Assembly: GCF_000473225.1 (NCBI RefSeq) | Contig: NZ_KI421509.1 | Span: 4,242,336 to 4,306,335 of the forward strand | From: Sedimentitalea nanhaiensis DSM 24252 | Lineage (GTDB): Bacteria > Pseudomonadota > Alphaproteobacteria > Rhodobacterales > Rhodobacteraceae | Direction of reading: 5' to 3' | Length of the DNA stretch: 64,000 nucleotides | Notes under the pieces: generated by a model | Seen by the model: the letters and a program-made list of their open reading frames with translations, nothing else | Database searches by the model: none | Told to the model about the DNA's origin: nothing | Made by a program: the position numbers and the translations under genes | Part shown: piece by piece, positions 17,632 through 26,293 of the stretch | How the letters are laid out: the number at the start of each line of letters is the position of its first letter | How positions within the stretch are numbered: position 1 is the first letter of the stretch

Positions 17632-18759
17632 ATGAGGCAGTGGCTCACCAATGTCTTCCGGCTCGGCCTCAAGGAACTCAGCAGTCTGCGCGCCGATCCG
17701 GTGCTGATCGTGCTGATCGTCTATGTGTTCAGCTTCGCAGTCTATTCGGTGGCGACCGGGGCCAAGCTTGAGGTCGCGAACGCCTCGGTCGCCTATGTGG
17801 ATCAGGATCGTTCGGCGTTGACCGGTCACATTCTGGGCGCAATCCTGCCCCCCGAGTTCAATCCGCCGCAGGAAATCGCGGCGGACGAAATCAAAAGCGT
17901 GATGGACAGCGGCAGGTTCGTGTTCGTCCTGTCCTTTCCGCCCTCGTTCGAGGCTGACGTGCTGAACGGTCACAAGCCCGAGGTACAGCTCAATGTCGAT
18001 GCCACCGCGAAGGCGCAGGCCGGGAACGGTTCGGTGTTCCTCCAGCAGATCGTCCGTGCCGAAATCACCAGGTTCGTATCCGGTGACGACACCTCCACGA
18101 CGCTGCCGATCGACCTGGTCGTCAGGACAAATTTCAACCCAAATCTGAATTCCGTCTGGTTTTCATCGGTGATGCAGATCATCAACAATATCACCATCCT
18201 GTCGATCTTGCTGACCGGGGCCGCGCTGATCCGTGAACGCGAACATGGTACGATCGAGCATTTGCTGGTGATGCCGGTAACACCGTCCGAGATCATGGTC
18301 GCCAAGATCTGGGCCAACGGCCTGGTGATCGTTATCGCCGCCATCCTGTCGCTCTGGATCGTCGTGCAGACCGTGCTTGCGGTTCCGATCGCGGGGTCGA
18401 TCACGCTGTTCGTGTCTGGAGCGGTGCTTTATCTCGTCTCGGTGACGGGGCTTGGCATTCTGCTGGCCACGTTCACGACATCGATGCCGCAGTTCGGCCT
18501 GTTGTCGCTCCCGGTGCTTGTGATCATGAACCTGCTTTCCGGCAGTACAACCCCGATGGAAAGCATGCCGGTCTGGCTACAGAATATCATGCAACTGGCG
18601 CCCTCGACGCATTTCGTCGCGTTTTCGCAAGCAATTCTCTATCGCGGGGCCGGACTCGATATCGTTTGGCCCGACTTGGTGGTCATGGTCGCACTCGGCG
18701 CGATATTCTTCCTCGTCGCGCTCAGGCGTTTCAGGGTGACCATGGCCACAGCCCACTAG
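17632..18759 (+). CDS. ABC-2 type permease subunit (YhhJ/YbhR type)
   Basis: This 375-residue integral membrane protein starts one base after the fused ATPase-permease stop. It has an N-terminal helix (VLIVLIVYVFSFAVYSVATG), a roughly 150-residue periplasmic region, then the ABC-2 block with five helices. The block includes the conserved REREHGTIEHLLVMPVTPSEIMVAKIWANG segment and the terminal LLSGSTTPMESMPVWLQ. It should pair with the permease half of the preceding protein to form the transport channel. It is the last gene of the operon; IS6 copy 1 begins 42 bp after its stop. Confidence 0.93.
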   Translation: MRQWLTNVFRLGLKELSSLRADPVLIVLIVYVFSFAVYSVATGAKLEVANASVAYVDQDRSALTGHILGAILPPEFNPPQEIAADEIKSVMDSGRFVFVLSFPPSFEADVLNGHKPEVQLNVDATAKAQAGNGSVFLQQIVRAEITRFVSGDDTSTTLPIDLVVRTNFNPNLNSVWFSSVMQIINNITILSILLTGAALIREREHGTIEHLLVMPVTPSEIMVAKIWANGLVIVIAAILSLWIVVQTVLAVPIAGSITLFVSGAVLYLVSVTGLGILLATFTTSMPQFGLLSLPVLVIMNLLSGSTTPMESMPVWLQNIMQLAPSTHFVAFSQAILYRGAGLDIVWPDLVVMVALGAIFFLVALRRFRVTMATAH

Positions 18760-18801
18760 AGCATTTCGACTTAAACCTGGATCACCTGTCATCGCCTGAA
18801 A

Positions 18802-19658
18802 GGTCGTGTCGCAAACTTTCGGAGTTCCGTTGCGTCTGGTTCCAGACCGGTCCAATTGGCGCGACTTCAGAAGCCTGTGGCAGGAGTGAAGAGCCGATCG
18901 GTTTCGAAGGCAGGCAGTACCCGAATCCGTAATCCTATACGCCGTGTACTTCTGCGTCCGCTTTGCAGTTTCTTATCGCGATCCCGAAGAGATCATGGCC
19001 GGGCGTGGCGTCGATTTGGATCGTGCAACGCTCGATCGTTGGGTCGAGAAATTCGCGGGCGCGATTGCCGAAGAGGCCCGCCGCCGGAAAGCCCCCACCG
19101 GCCGATCCTGGCGAACGGATGAGACCTATGTCAAAGTCAAAGGCAAGCGGACCTATTTGTACCCGGCAATCGACAAGCGGGGAAACACCCTTGATTTCAT
19201 GCTGTCGGAGCGTCGCGACGAAGCCGCAGCCACCGCGTTTTTCGCGAAAGCCATCGGTAAAAACGGCTGGCCAGACAAAGTTGTTATCGACAAGAGCGGA
19301 TCGAAGACGGTGGGTCTGTTCAATATGAACGGCCTGCTCGTGATGTACGGTTGGTGTTGGTCGATCGCCGTCAGGCGCACGAAATATCTCAACCGCGGCA
19401 CGGCAGGGTAACCCTGTTTGCCCGAGAGTGAACATCATTGAACAGGACCACCGGTTCATCGAGAAACTTACCGGGCCGATCCAGACCTTCAAATCGCTGA
19501 ATTCAGCTTCGGCTACTCTTGCCGGGATCGAAGTCGCGCATATGATCCGGAAAGGTCAGTTCGACCAGTCTGGCTTCGCGCCGTTCGCAGCACTCGATGG
19601 ATAGGTGTGTCCGCTAGTCGAGCGACCTTCACCGCAACGGAAACTTTGCGACACTACC
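18802..19658 (+). mobile_element. IS6-family insertion sequence, copy 1 (decayed)
   Basis: The left end is GGTCGTGTCGCAAACTTTCG and the right end, on the opposite strand, is GGTAGTGTCGCAAAGTTTCC, forming imperfect terminal inverted repeats. A nearly identical element is at 26294-27109 in the same orientation, and a truncated inverted copy lies at 48065-48667. No 8-bp target duplication is visible (GCCTGAAA on the left, CAATACTG on the right), which suggests recombination between copies after insertion. The internal transposase gene is frameshifted. Confidence 0.88.
18885..19604 (+). pseudogene. IS6-family transposase, broken (copy 1)
   Basis: DDE transposase blocks are present: SYRDPEEIMAGRGVDLDRAT, RWRTDETYVKVKGKRTYLYPA-like, LDFMLSERRDEAAA and KVVIDKSGSKT. 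The frame is broken twice. One shift near 18922 separates GFEGRQYPNP from VILYAVYFCVRFAVSYRD. A roughly 38-bp insertion with a TAA at about 19409 separates RRTKYLN from NIIEQDHRFIEKL. The longest intact frame is 18944-19411 (155 codons, GTG start) against about 235 for the family. The same lesions recur in copy 2, and the second one in copy 3. Confidence 0.85.
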
Positions 19659-19674
19659 CAATACTGCCCGAGCA

Positions 19675-20346
19675 TCAGCATTCTTTGGTGGGTCGGAATT
19701 TAACGTGACAACACTCTTTCTGTTGATTTTGGACAAGCTGGGGTAGGATTGTCTGCCAGGCCTCGAGCAACGAACGGAAGTAACCCGGATCGTCCTTCAG
19801 AACGGTCTGAACCCCCATACCGCGCATTAGACAGACGGTTAGATTCAGCGCGACGCGAGTTGCGTGGGGCATGCCGTCGGCCTGTTTCTCGAATTCGTCC
19901 CAGATGCCGTTCAATGCCGCGTGGAAGTCCTGGACGACCGGGATCATCCGGGTACGCAACTCGGAGTCAGTCCGGGCCTCGTTGATGAATTCCAATGAGA
20001 TATAGAAGAACTTTCCAGAGAACATTTCCCAGAGGAATTCGACGAAATCCTCAAGGCTGACTTCCTGCCTCGCTACCTTTTCGGCAACGTCCCGGATCTC
20101 GCCGGTGCCATCCCTCAACAGGCGCTCCATCGCGGCGACGATGATGTCTGATCGGGCCGGAAAGTGGTGGAGCAGCGCCCCTCGCGACACACCCGCTCGC
20201 CGCACGAATTCCGGAGTCGACGCAGACCTGTAGCCAAGATCGTAGATCACGTCGAGCGTGCTTTCGACCAGCTTCTCGCGCATCACGATGCTGCGGGCTT
20301 GCGCCGGTTTGTCCTTGCGGGTTGACTCGGCCGATGGTTTTTTCAT
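19675..20346 (-). CDS. TetR/AcrR-family transcriptional regulator
   Basis: This 223-residue protein has the TetR helix-turn-helix at about 22-68 (MREKLVESTLDVIYDLGYRS, then TPEFVRRAGVSRGALLHHFPARSDIIVAAMERLL) and a variable C-terminal ligand domain. GGGAGGACAA precedes the ATG. It is the last gene of the minus-strand operon that begins with the isochorismatase-like gene, 31 bp after the DctM stop. It is likely a local regulator of the TRAP/hydrolase operon. Its 3' end lies 16 bp from the right end of IS6 copy 1. Confidence 0.92.
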   Translation of the reverse strand: MKKPSAESTRKDKPAQARSIVMREKLVESTLDVIYDLGYRSASTPEFVRRAGVSRGALLHHFPARSDIIVAAMERLLRDGTGEIRDVAEKVARQEVSLEDFVEFLWEMFSGKFFYISLEFINEARTDSELRTRMIPVVQDFHAALNGIWDEFEKQADGMPHATRVALNLTVCLMRGMGVQTVLKDDPGYFRSLLEAWQTILPQLVQNQQKECCHVKFRPTKEC

Positions 20347-20377
20347 TTGTCCTCCCAGGTCGGTCGCGGCTCACCAC

Positions 20378-21685
20378 TCAATATGCGAGCGATGGCAGCC
20401 AGAGTGTCAGAATCGGGAACAAGATGAGAATGATGAGTGTCAACAGGTCCATCGCCAGAAACCAAGTGATCCCTTTGAAGATTTCAGGCAGGGTGACTCG
20501 ATTGTTCAGAGCCCCGTTGATCATGTAAACATTCAACCCTATTGGCGGCGTGATAAGCCCGATTTCCAGAAGCTTGATCACGATGATCCCAAACCAGACC
20601 GGGTTGATCCCGGCCTCGTTCACCAGCGGCACGAGGATCGGCAACGTCAGCAGAAGCAGTCCGATGCTGTCGATCAGCATTCCAAGCACGAGAAAGATCA
20701 CCGACACAGCGAACAGGATCCACCAGGTTTCGGTACTGACCGACAGTATCGCATCCGCAAAGGCGCGCGGAAACCCCGACAACGCCAGAAAACGGGTAAA
20801 GAATAGCGAGCCGATCAGAATGATAAAGATCGACGCGGTCGAAACCACCGCCTGAGAAACGGCTTCAATCAATGCCGCCCGGGTCAGCTTGCGCCGCACG
20901 ATGGCGATCAACAGCGCGGCAAAGGCCCCGAGCGCACCCGCTTCGGTCGGAGAGAATACGCCGGAGAAAATGCCTCCCAACACGACAAGGATCAGCGTAG
21001 GAAGAGGCCAGACGTCGCGAAAGGCTTCTCGCCGCTCTTCGGGCGTCGGGTCAATTTGAACGGTGCCCGCCAGAGACGGATTCACTTTCACGCGGATCAT
21101 GATCATCGCCATGTAGATCATTGCCGACAGCAGCCCCGGGATAAAACCGGCCATGAACAATTGCCCAACCGACACCTGTGCATAGACGCCGTAGAGGATC
21201 AGCAGGACCGAAGGCGGGATCAGTGATCCCAGCGTACCAGAAGCAGCGATCGTCCCCGTGGCCAGACCCCGGTCATAGCCGTTGTCGAGCATCTCGGGCA
21301 CTGCCATCCGCGACATTGCTGATGCCGTGGCTACGGACGAGCCAGAGGCGGCGGCAAAGAAAGCGCATGCGCCGACGGACGTGATCGCCAGACCGCCGGG
21401 CAGTCGTGCGAGGTAGAGACGCAGGGCTAAAAAGAGCCCCCGCGTCATATCAGTCGAAGAGCAGATGAAGCCCATCAACAGAAACATCGGTGCTGCGGAC
21501 AGCTCCCATTGGCCAACATAGTCAAAGGGGGTGGCCGAGATCATCCCCCAAGCCACAGTCGCATTGAACATGATGCCGATGCCCGCGATCGACACGAGGC
21601 CGAGTGCCAGCCCGATCGGGACACGGATCGCGATCAAAGCCAGGGCGACGAAGACACCTGCGATGCCGATTTCGAGATTGCTCAT
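20378..21685 (-). CDS. TRAP transporter large permease (DctM type)
   Basis: From the ATG at 21685 (MSNLEIGIAGVF) the protein has 435 residues, typical for DctM; a longer frame to 21787 would overlap the upstream DctQ gene in an unusual way. About 12 helices are present. Signature segments are LGLVSIAGIGIMF, AASGSSVATASAMSRMAVPEM, GTLGSLIPPSVLLILYGVYAQVSVGQLFMAGFIPG, FSPTEAGALGAFAAL and GLITPPIGLNVYMINGA. It forms the transport channel with the DctQ subunit encoded just upstream. Confidence 0.94.
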   Translation of the reverse strand: MSNLEIGIAGVFVALALIAIRVPIGLALGLVSIAGIGIMFNATVAWGMISATPFDYVGQWELSAAPMFLLMGFICSSTDMTRGLFLALRLYLARLPGGLAITSVGACAFFAAASGSSVATASAMSRMAVPEMLDNGYDRGLATGTIAASGTLGSLIPPSVLLILYGVYAQVSVGQLFMAGFIPGLLSAMIYMAMIMIRVKVNPSLAGTVQIDPTPEERREAFRDVWPLPTLILVVLGGIFSGVFSPTEAGALGAFAALLIAIVRRKLTRAALIEAVSQAVVSTASIFIILIGSLFFTRFLALSGFPRAFADAILSVSTETWWILFAVSVIFLVLGMLIDSIGLLLLTLPILVPLVNEAGINPVWFGIIVIKLLEIGLITPPIGLNVYMINGALNNRVTLPEIFKGITWFLAMDLLTLIILILFPILTLWLPSLAY

Positions 21686-21719
21686 GCCGGAGACTCCGAG
21701 GAAGGGGGGACGCGATGAA

Positions 21720-22214
21720 TCAAAGCGCTTCGCGGCGGCTGAAAGCGCGCAGAAGATTAGCCAAAACTGCCAAAAGCGCACCGGCAAATCCGATGGGAAG
21801 GGCCCAGCGGGCGGGCCAGATCAAGAAGCGAAAGTTACTCATCGCTTCTTCGGCGCGCTGCGTGGCGCGGATGGCGTCAAGCAGGGATTGCCAGAAAAGC
21901 ATGCCGAAAAAGATGAGCCCAAGAATACAGGCAAAGACATAGAGCCCCAACTGAACCGACTTCGGCATCATCTGGGCAAATAGGTCGACACGGATATTCT
22001 CGTTCTTGTATTCGACATAGCCGAGCGCAAGAAACACCAGCGCCACCATATAATAAAACGATACCCATTCCAGCGTGCCTACGATCTGTCCATTGAAGAA
22101 ATACCGCACGCCGACGTCCAGCGTTATATGCATCATCATCAACAATATCACCAAGCAGGCTGCGGTGATGGTGCCAATGTTCAACCAACGGATGATTCCG
22201 AGGACCAGTTGCAT
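21720..22214 (-). CDS. TRAP transporter small permease (DctQ type)
   Basis: This 164-residue protein has four predicted helices, including TITAACLVILLMMMHITLDVGVRYFFN (DctQ hallmark 'R...F') and LEWVSFYYMVALVFLALGYVE. I chose the ATG at 22214 because CGGAGG lies 7 bases upstream; a start at 22247 lacks a ribosome site. It sits between the DctP and DctM genes in the usual TRAP order. Confidence 0.92.
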   Translation of the reverse strand: MQLVLGIIRWLNIGTITAACLVILLMMMHITLDVGVRYFFNGQIVGTLEWVSFYYMVALVFLALGYVEYKNENIRVDLFAQMMPKSVQLGLYVFACILGLIFFGMLFWQSLLDAIRATQRAEEAMSNFRFLIWPARWALPIGFAGALLAVLANLLRAFSRREAL

Positions 22215-22282
22215 CGCGAACCTCCGTGTTTGGAATGGGAATTCCAAGCGTTCTGCCGATACCGGAGTTGCTCGGAAAGAAA

Positions 22283-22307
22283 GGGGCCCGCGGCAGGCGC
22301 GAGCCCC
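22283..22307 (-). terminator. strong intra-operon hairpin between dctP and dctQ
   Basis: On the minus strand GGGGCTCGCG, a CCTGC loop and CGCGGGCCCC form a 10-bp stem (one G-U pair), followed by TTTCTTTCC. It begins 8 bases after the DctP stop. This is likely a partial terminator or mRNA-stabilising hairpin that makes the binding protein more abundant than the permeases. Confidence 0.68.
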
Positions 22308-22315
22308 GATAGGGA

Positions 22316-23437
22316 TCAGTTCACGCCGTAGCTGCTTGCGTCGATCTTGTTGAAGATCTCCTGCATAGCAACTGCTGTCAGTGCGTCCTCATCGGTGGTG
22401 TCGACTTCAGCGAGCAGGTCTTGCCACTTTGTCATCGTTGCCACGAAATCGTCGATCAACGCCTGAGGCTCGGCAACACCATAGTCGGTCCCGGCCTTAT
22501 CGGCGGCCGCTTTGGTCGTCCGGTCACGGAACTCGGTCACGTGGTCGACAAGGTCTTGCTCAGGCTCGTAGACGTTGCCGCCCGCAGCCTTCGACGCCTC
22601 GAGACCTGCATCGACCTTTTCATTGTAGGCAATGACCATGCGGGCCATGGACCGGGCCGAGGCTTCCATCAAAACTTCGCGTTGTGCAGGTGTCAGGGTT
22701 TCCCAGAACCCCGGGTTAAAGCCCCACTGAGGTCCCGAGTAATACATGCCGGTCGACAACAGTGTGGTGTGTTCGGCCACTTCAAGCAACGAACGGTCCA
22801 CCAGATCGCTTGCCGCGTTTGTCGCGCAGTCAAGGGTGCCGCGTTCAAGACCGGTATACATCTCGCTCGACGGTACGTTGACGGGGATGCCTCCGGCCTC
22901 TTCGACCCAGACCGATACGGCAGAACCGGCAGTGCGAATGCGTTTACCCTTCATCTCTTCGAGGTTGCGTACCGGACTGGAACACATCAGAACATATCCT
23001 GGCGTCGCATAGGCGCCGAGATAGACGACCCCCTTGTCTTTCCACTCTTCCAGCTGGGTTTCATTGTTCATCGAAAAATCGGTGACGGCAAAGATCGCGG
23101 CCATAGGATCAGAATAGGCAAAGCCCAATTCCTGCACCGCGTTCGACACCGGCAGATCCGACGGCGTATAGACAGCAGCGTGGTGGGCGACTTGAACGAC
23201 GTTGTCCTGAATGCCCTGAAGCGAGGCGCGAGGCGCCAACAGAACAGTGCCGGTAAAGACTTCGGGGACGAGATCGCCGTCCGAGAGTTCCTTGACCAGT
23301 TCCGCCCAGCGGATATAGCCCTCGCCCGACATCGGCACGGCACCGTCGTAAAAGCTGTTGGCGATAAAGTCTGTCTGCGCCGAAGCGGCTCCGGCCATGA
23401 GGCCAGCCAGCGCGGTGAAAGTCAGCAGTCGTTTCAT
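22316..23437 (-). CDS. TRAP transporter solute-binding protein (DctP type)
   Basis: This 373-residue periplasmic protein has a clear signal peptide (MKRLLTFTALAGLMAGAASA, then QTDF). DctP-type blocks include KDKGVVYLGAYATPGYVLMCSS, VRNLEEMKGKRIRTAGSAVS (with the conserved Arg that binds the substrate carboxylate) and GLERGTLDCATNAASDLV. It is encoded after the amidohydrolase and dehalogenase-like genes in one operon, so the substrate is probably the compound those hydrolases process. Ligand unknown. Confidence 0.93.
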   Translation of the reverse strand: MKRLLTFTALAGLMAGAASAQTDFIANSFYDGAVPMSGEGYIRWAELVKELSDGDLVPEVFTGTVLLAPRASLQGIQDNVVQVAHHAAVYTPSDLPVSNAVQELGFAYSDPMAAIFAVTDFSMNNETQLEEWKDKGVVYLGAYATPGYVLMCSSPVRNLEEMKGKRIRTAGSAVSVWVEEAGGIPVNVPSSEMYTGLERGTLDCATNAASDLVDRSLLEVAEHTTLLSTGMYYSGPQWGFNPGFWETLTPAQREVLMEASARSMARMVIAYNEKVDAGLEASKAAGGNVYEPEQDLVDHVTEFRDRTTKAAADKAGTDYGVAEPQALIDDFVATMTKWQDLLAEVDTTDEDALTAVAMQEIFNKIDASSYGVN

Positions 23438-23500
23438 TTTTATTTCCCGTTGGTTGAATGTTGCAGAACGCCCTCGTTCTATGCGTGGGCAGGTCGTTTC

Positions 23501-24223
23501 TTAGTTGTGGTCGTTCTCGTGGGCTTCCGCCATTTCCCGAAGGGAGTTGAAGCGAAAACTCGTCTCCGCCGGTTGGCCGGGGTCCATTGTGGCTCCAAAT
23601 CCTTTCTTGGCATGACGTCGGAAAATCCACGCGTTGTCCAGACCGTTGGCCCGGGCGGGCACATGATCATGGAACATACTTTCGGCAGTGTGGAGAAGTT
23701 GGGCTTTGGCGATTCCCATCCGCTTTATCTGTGTCAGAAGATAATCGAAATTGCGCTGTGCAGGCTTGTAACTGCCTATGTCCTCGGCGGTGAACACGCC
23801 ATCCCATGCGATTCCCAGTTTTGCGGCTGCACCGGCAAAGCTGCGATTGTCGACGTTGGACAGAACTATCATCCTATAATGTTGTTTCAGATAGACAAGC
23901 GCATCGGCGCTGTCTGGAAACGCCGGCCAGTCAGGCACGCTGGCGCCATAACGCTCGCATTCGTCCCAATCGACGCCCAGTCGCAGTTCCTCTGCGCAGC
24001 GGCGATAGACCGTTGCCAGAAGGTCGGAATACGGTCGTGCCGGCGTCTGCGCCTGAGCGGCGCTCTCGTTTCGTGCGTGCATCTCCAAGACCGCATCATC
24101 GGACATCTCGATGTCCAATCGATCTGTCAATGGACGCAGCCCGGCGATCATCCCGCTTTCCCAGTCAATCAGCGTGCCGTAGACGTCAAAGCTCAGAGCG
24201 GAATATTCTCTCAGTGAGGTCAT
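23501..24223 (-). CDS. HAD-superfamily hydrolase, (S)-2-haloacid dehalogenase type II family
   Basis: This 240-residue protein has the HAD nucleophile in SFDVYGTLIDWE (Asp13), motif II in IVLSNVDN, the motif III Lys in GSYKPAQRNFDY and a late acidic motif near HTAESMFHDHVPA. The DVYGTL.D.E pattern and length fit the L-2-haloacid dehalogenase subgroup, although many members act on other substrates. It overlaps the amidohydrolase gene by one base. In this operon it may remove a phosphate or halogen from an intermediate; the substrate cannot be told. Confidence 0.88.
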   Translation of the reverse strand: MTSLREYSALSFDVYGTLIDWESGMIAGLRPLTDRLDIEMSDDAVLEMHARNESAAQAQTPARPYSDLLATVYRRCAEELRLGVDWDECERYGASVPDWPAFPDSADALVYLKQHYRMIVLSNVDNRSFAGAAAKLGIAWDGVFTAEDIGSYKPAQRNFDYLLTQIKRMGIAKAQLLHTAESMFHDHVPARANGLDNAWIFRRHAKKGFGATMDPGQPAETSFRFNSLREMAEAHENDHN

Positions 24224-25458
24224 CAGAGCGAGGCTGCCTTTTTGATCGCTATGCCGTCTTTCATAATCAGCGGCATGTGCGCCCCTTGGCCTGTCAGCAG
24301 GTCGAGGTTTTCCAATGGGTTGCCATCGACCGCAACAACATCGGCAAAAGCTCCGGGCGCAATTGTTCCTATTTGCCCCTCCATCCGCAGTACCTTGGCC
24401 GCATCCACCGTCGCCGACCGGATCACCGCATCGGAGGGTATATAGCGTCCGCGCAGGGGAAACTCTCCCGATTGCTCGGTCTGCATTCCACCAAGAAGAT
24501 CAGAACCATATCCCATGAGAACCCCGGCCTCATGCATTTTGTCCAGACGTTCCAGACCGGCCTCACGCACATCAGATACCTTGGCCACCGATTCAGGCGG
24601 GAGCCCAAATTCTGCTCCTTTCCGGGCGAGAAGGTCATACGTGATGTTGGTGGGAACAACCGGAATGCCATCTTTAGCGATGCGCGCAATGGTGTCATCA
24701 GCGATCAAATTGCCGTGCTCAATGCACTCAAACCCGCAATCCAACGCACGCACGATCGCCTCGTCAGTGTACAGGTGGCCCGTTGCGTAGGTCCCGAAGC
24801 CTTTGGCGATTTCAACCATGGCTTTCAGTTCGTCGACCGAGAACACCAGATAACCAACCGGATCGGATGGCGACGAGATGCCCCCGTCGGCCATCGCTTT
24901 CACGAACTGCGCGCCATTCTTGATTTCTTCGCGCACAGCACGTTGAACGTCTGGAACGCCATCACTGATGCGGCCCATCGCACCCAGGCTCTGATCGTAC
25001 CAGGCAGCAGACTTGTTGTCATAAGGACCACGATAATCGGTGTGGCCACCGGTCTGCGATAGCGCTTTGCCGCAGATCACAAGTCGCGGTCCGACAAAGG
25101 CACCTTCGTCAACCGCCTGTTGCAACCCTCGGTCCGCACCGCCCAGATCGCGCACCGTGGTAAAGCCGCGCATCACCATACTCCGCATCAAGAGGCTGCT
25201 GCGCGCGGCTATAAGCGATGAAGGAAGTGACGCGTTCAGGCCAAGGTTGGCAGTCGTCGCGATGACGTGCACGTGGCAGTCGATCAGACCCGGCAATACG
25301 GTGAGGTCCTTCAAGTCGATAACGTCATCGGTATCGGCAGTGACATTCGGGCCAACGTCGCGGAACTTTCCGTATTCGATAACGATGTTCATTGGCTCGG
25401 TTGGTTCGGTCGCGGTTCCGTCTACGATCCGGGCATTCTTCAGGAGCTTCAGGGACAT
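24223..25458 (-). CDS. metal-dependent amidohydrolase (imidazolonepropionase/prolidase-like family)
   Basis: This 411-residue cytoplasmic amidohydrolase has the metal ligands of the superfamily: His62 and His64 in GLIDCHVHV, a probable carboxylated Lys in FVKAMADGG, His in TGHLYTDEA and IEHGNLIAD, and the catalytic Asp in MGYGSDLLGG. The C-terminal IGTIAPGAFADVVAVDGNPL is the usual beta-sandwich return. This resembles Xaa-Pro dipeptidase-like amidohydrolases and aryl dipeptidases, which act on amides or cyclic amides. It is second in the operon after an isochorismatase-type hydrolase, suggesting stepwise hydrolysis of an N-containing compound. Confidence 0.9.
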   Translation of the reverse strand: MSLKLLKNARIVDGTATEPTEPMNIVIEYGKFRDVGPNVTADTDDVIDLKDLTVLPGLIDCHVHVIATTANLGLNASLPSSLIAARSSLLMRSMVMRGFTTVRDLGGADRGLQQAVDEGAFVGPRLVICGKALSQTGGHTDYRGPYDNKSAAWYDQSLGAMGRISDGVPDVQRAVREEIKNGAQFVKAMADGGISSPSDPVGYLVFSVDELKAMVEIAKGFGTYATGHLYTDEAIVRALDCGFECIEHGNLIADDTIARIAKDGIPVVPTNITYDLLARKGAEFGLPPESVAKVSDVREAGLERLDKMHEAGVLMGYGSDLLGGMQTEQSGEFPLRGRYIPSDAVIRSATVDAAKVLRMEGQIGTIAPGAFADVVAVDGNPLENLDLLTGQGAHMPLIMKDGIAIKKAASL

Positions 25459-25498
25459 CTAGTCTCTTTCTGTTGGGGCGCAGTGAGTGGGATGGGAC

Positions 25499-26164
25499 CT
25501 AAGAGGCGGCGGCCATATTCAGGCCGCCGTCGCGCGTCTTAGCCCAGCGTTCAAGATAGGCGAGCGTGTAGTCAAGGTCGACCACATCGACATAGCGCCG
25601 CCCAATGTCACGCAGATTGTCGTGGTGAGGCTGCTCCTCAATATCGCCAACGCAGTCTTCGGGTACCAGCGTGCGATACCGGTGACTGAAGGAATCAATG
25701 GACGTCGCCCGAATACATCCGCTGGTGTTGCAGCCGGTCACGATCACTGTATCGACGCGCTCTTTTGCAAAATAGTCAGACACGGGCGTGTTGAAGAATA
25801 TCGATGGTCCCTTTTTGCAAACCACCAGATCATACTCTGGATCATGAATGCGCGGGTCTAGTGCAGCGCTTGGATGGTCGTGACGGAACGTCTCGCGTAC
25901 TGCGGTGATCTTCCAATAGGGCATCTCGCGTTCGTTCATGTATGCTGTGTTGCAGCTTGCTACCGGCACGCCGTAGGCCCGCGCGACCTTCAACAACTTT
26001 TCGGTATTCGCCAATGCCCGCATGACCAAGGGAGCACCGCCCAGCGGATACTTCTCTTCGGTAAATCCTTTCTGAAAGTCCACGACCACGATCCCCGGCT
26101 TGGCACCCGTGCCCACCGGGATCTCGCCATAGCTACGGTTCTGATAGTCGTCTCGAGTAGTCAT
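25499..26164 (-). CDS. isochorismatase-family cysteine hydrolase (N-carbamoylsarcosine amidase/maleamate amidase-like)
   Basis: Starting at ATG 26164 (AAGGA about 8 bases upstream) gives 221 residues; an earlier start at 26209 lacks a ribosome site. The catalytic triad of the cysteine amidases is visible: Asp29 in VVVDFQKGF, Lys118 in CKKGPSIFFNT and Cys150 in VTGCNTSGCIRAT. The SGCIRAT motif and the following LVPEDCVGDIEEQPHHDNLRDI match the subgroup containing N-carbamoylsarcosine amidase and maleamate amidohydrolase. It is the first gene of the operon enclosed by IS6 copies 1 and 2. It likely hydrolyses an amide or carbamoyl bond. Confidence 0.9.
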   Translation of the reverse strand: MTTRDDYQNRSYGEIPVGTGAKPGIVVVDFQKGFTEEKYPLGGAPLVMRALANTEKLLKVARAYGVPVASCNTAYMNEREMPYWKITAVRETFRHDHPSAALDPRIHDPEYDLVVCKKGPSIFFNTPVSDYFAKERVDTVIVTGCNTSGCIRATSIDSFSHRYRTLVPEDCVGDIEEQPHHDNLRDIGRRYVDVVDLDYTLAYLERWAKTRDGGLNMAAAS

Positions 26165-26293
26165 CCCGTCATTCCTTACCAATAAGATGAGCCTACGATA
26201 ATTTTTCACAACAAACAGTCAAGACTGTTTTTATTTGCACTGCAGTGATACGAATGGGACTGATGCTGTAACCGCCCTCCGACGGCCTCAATG

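Noticed and set aside
22421-24217. 598-codon plus-strand frame across DctP and the HAD gene
   Set aside because: It spans two well-supported minus-strand genes and their gap and resembles no protein family.
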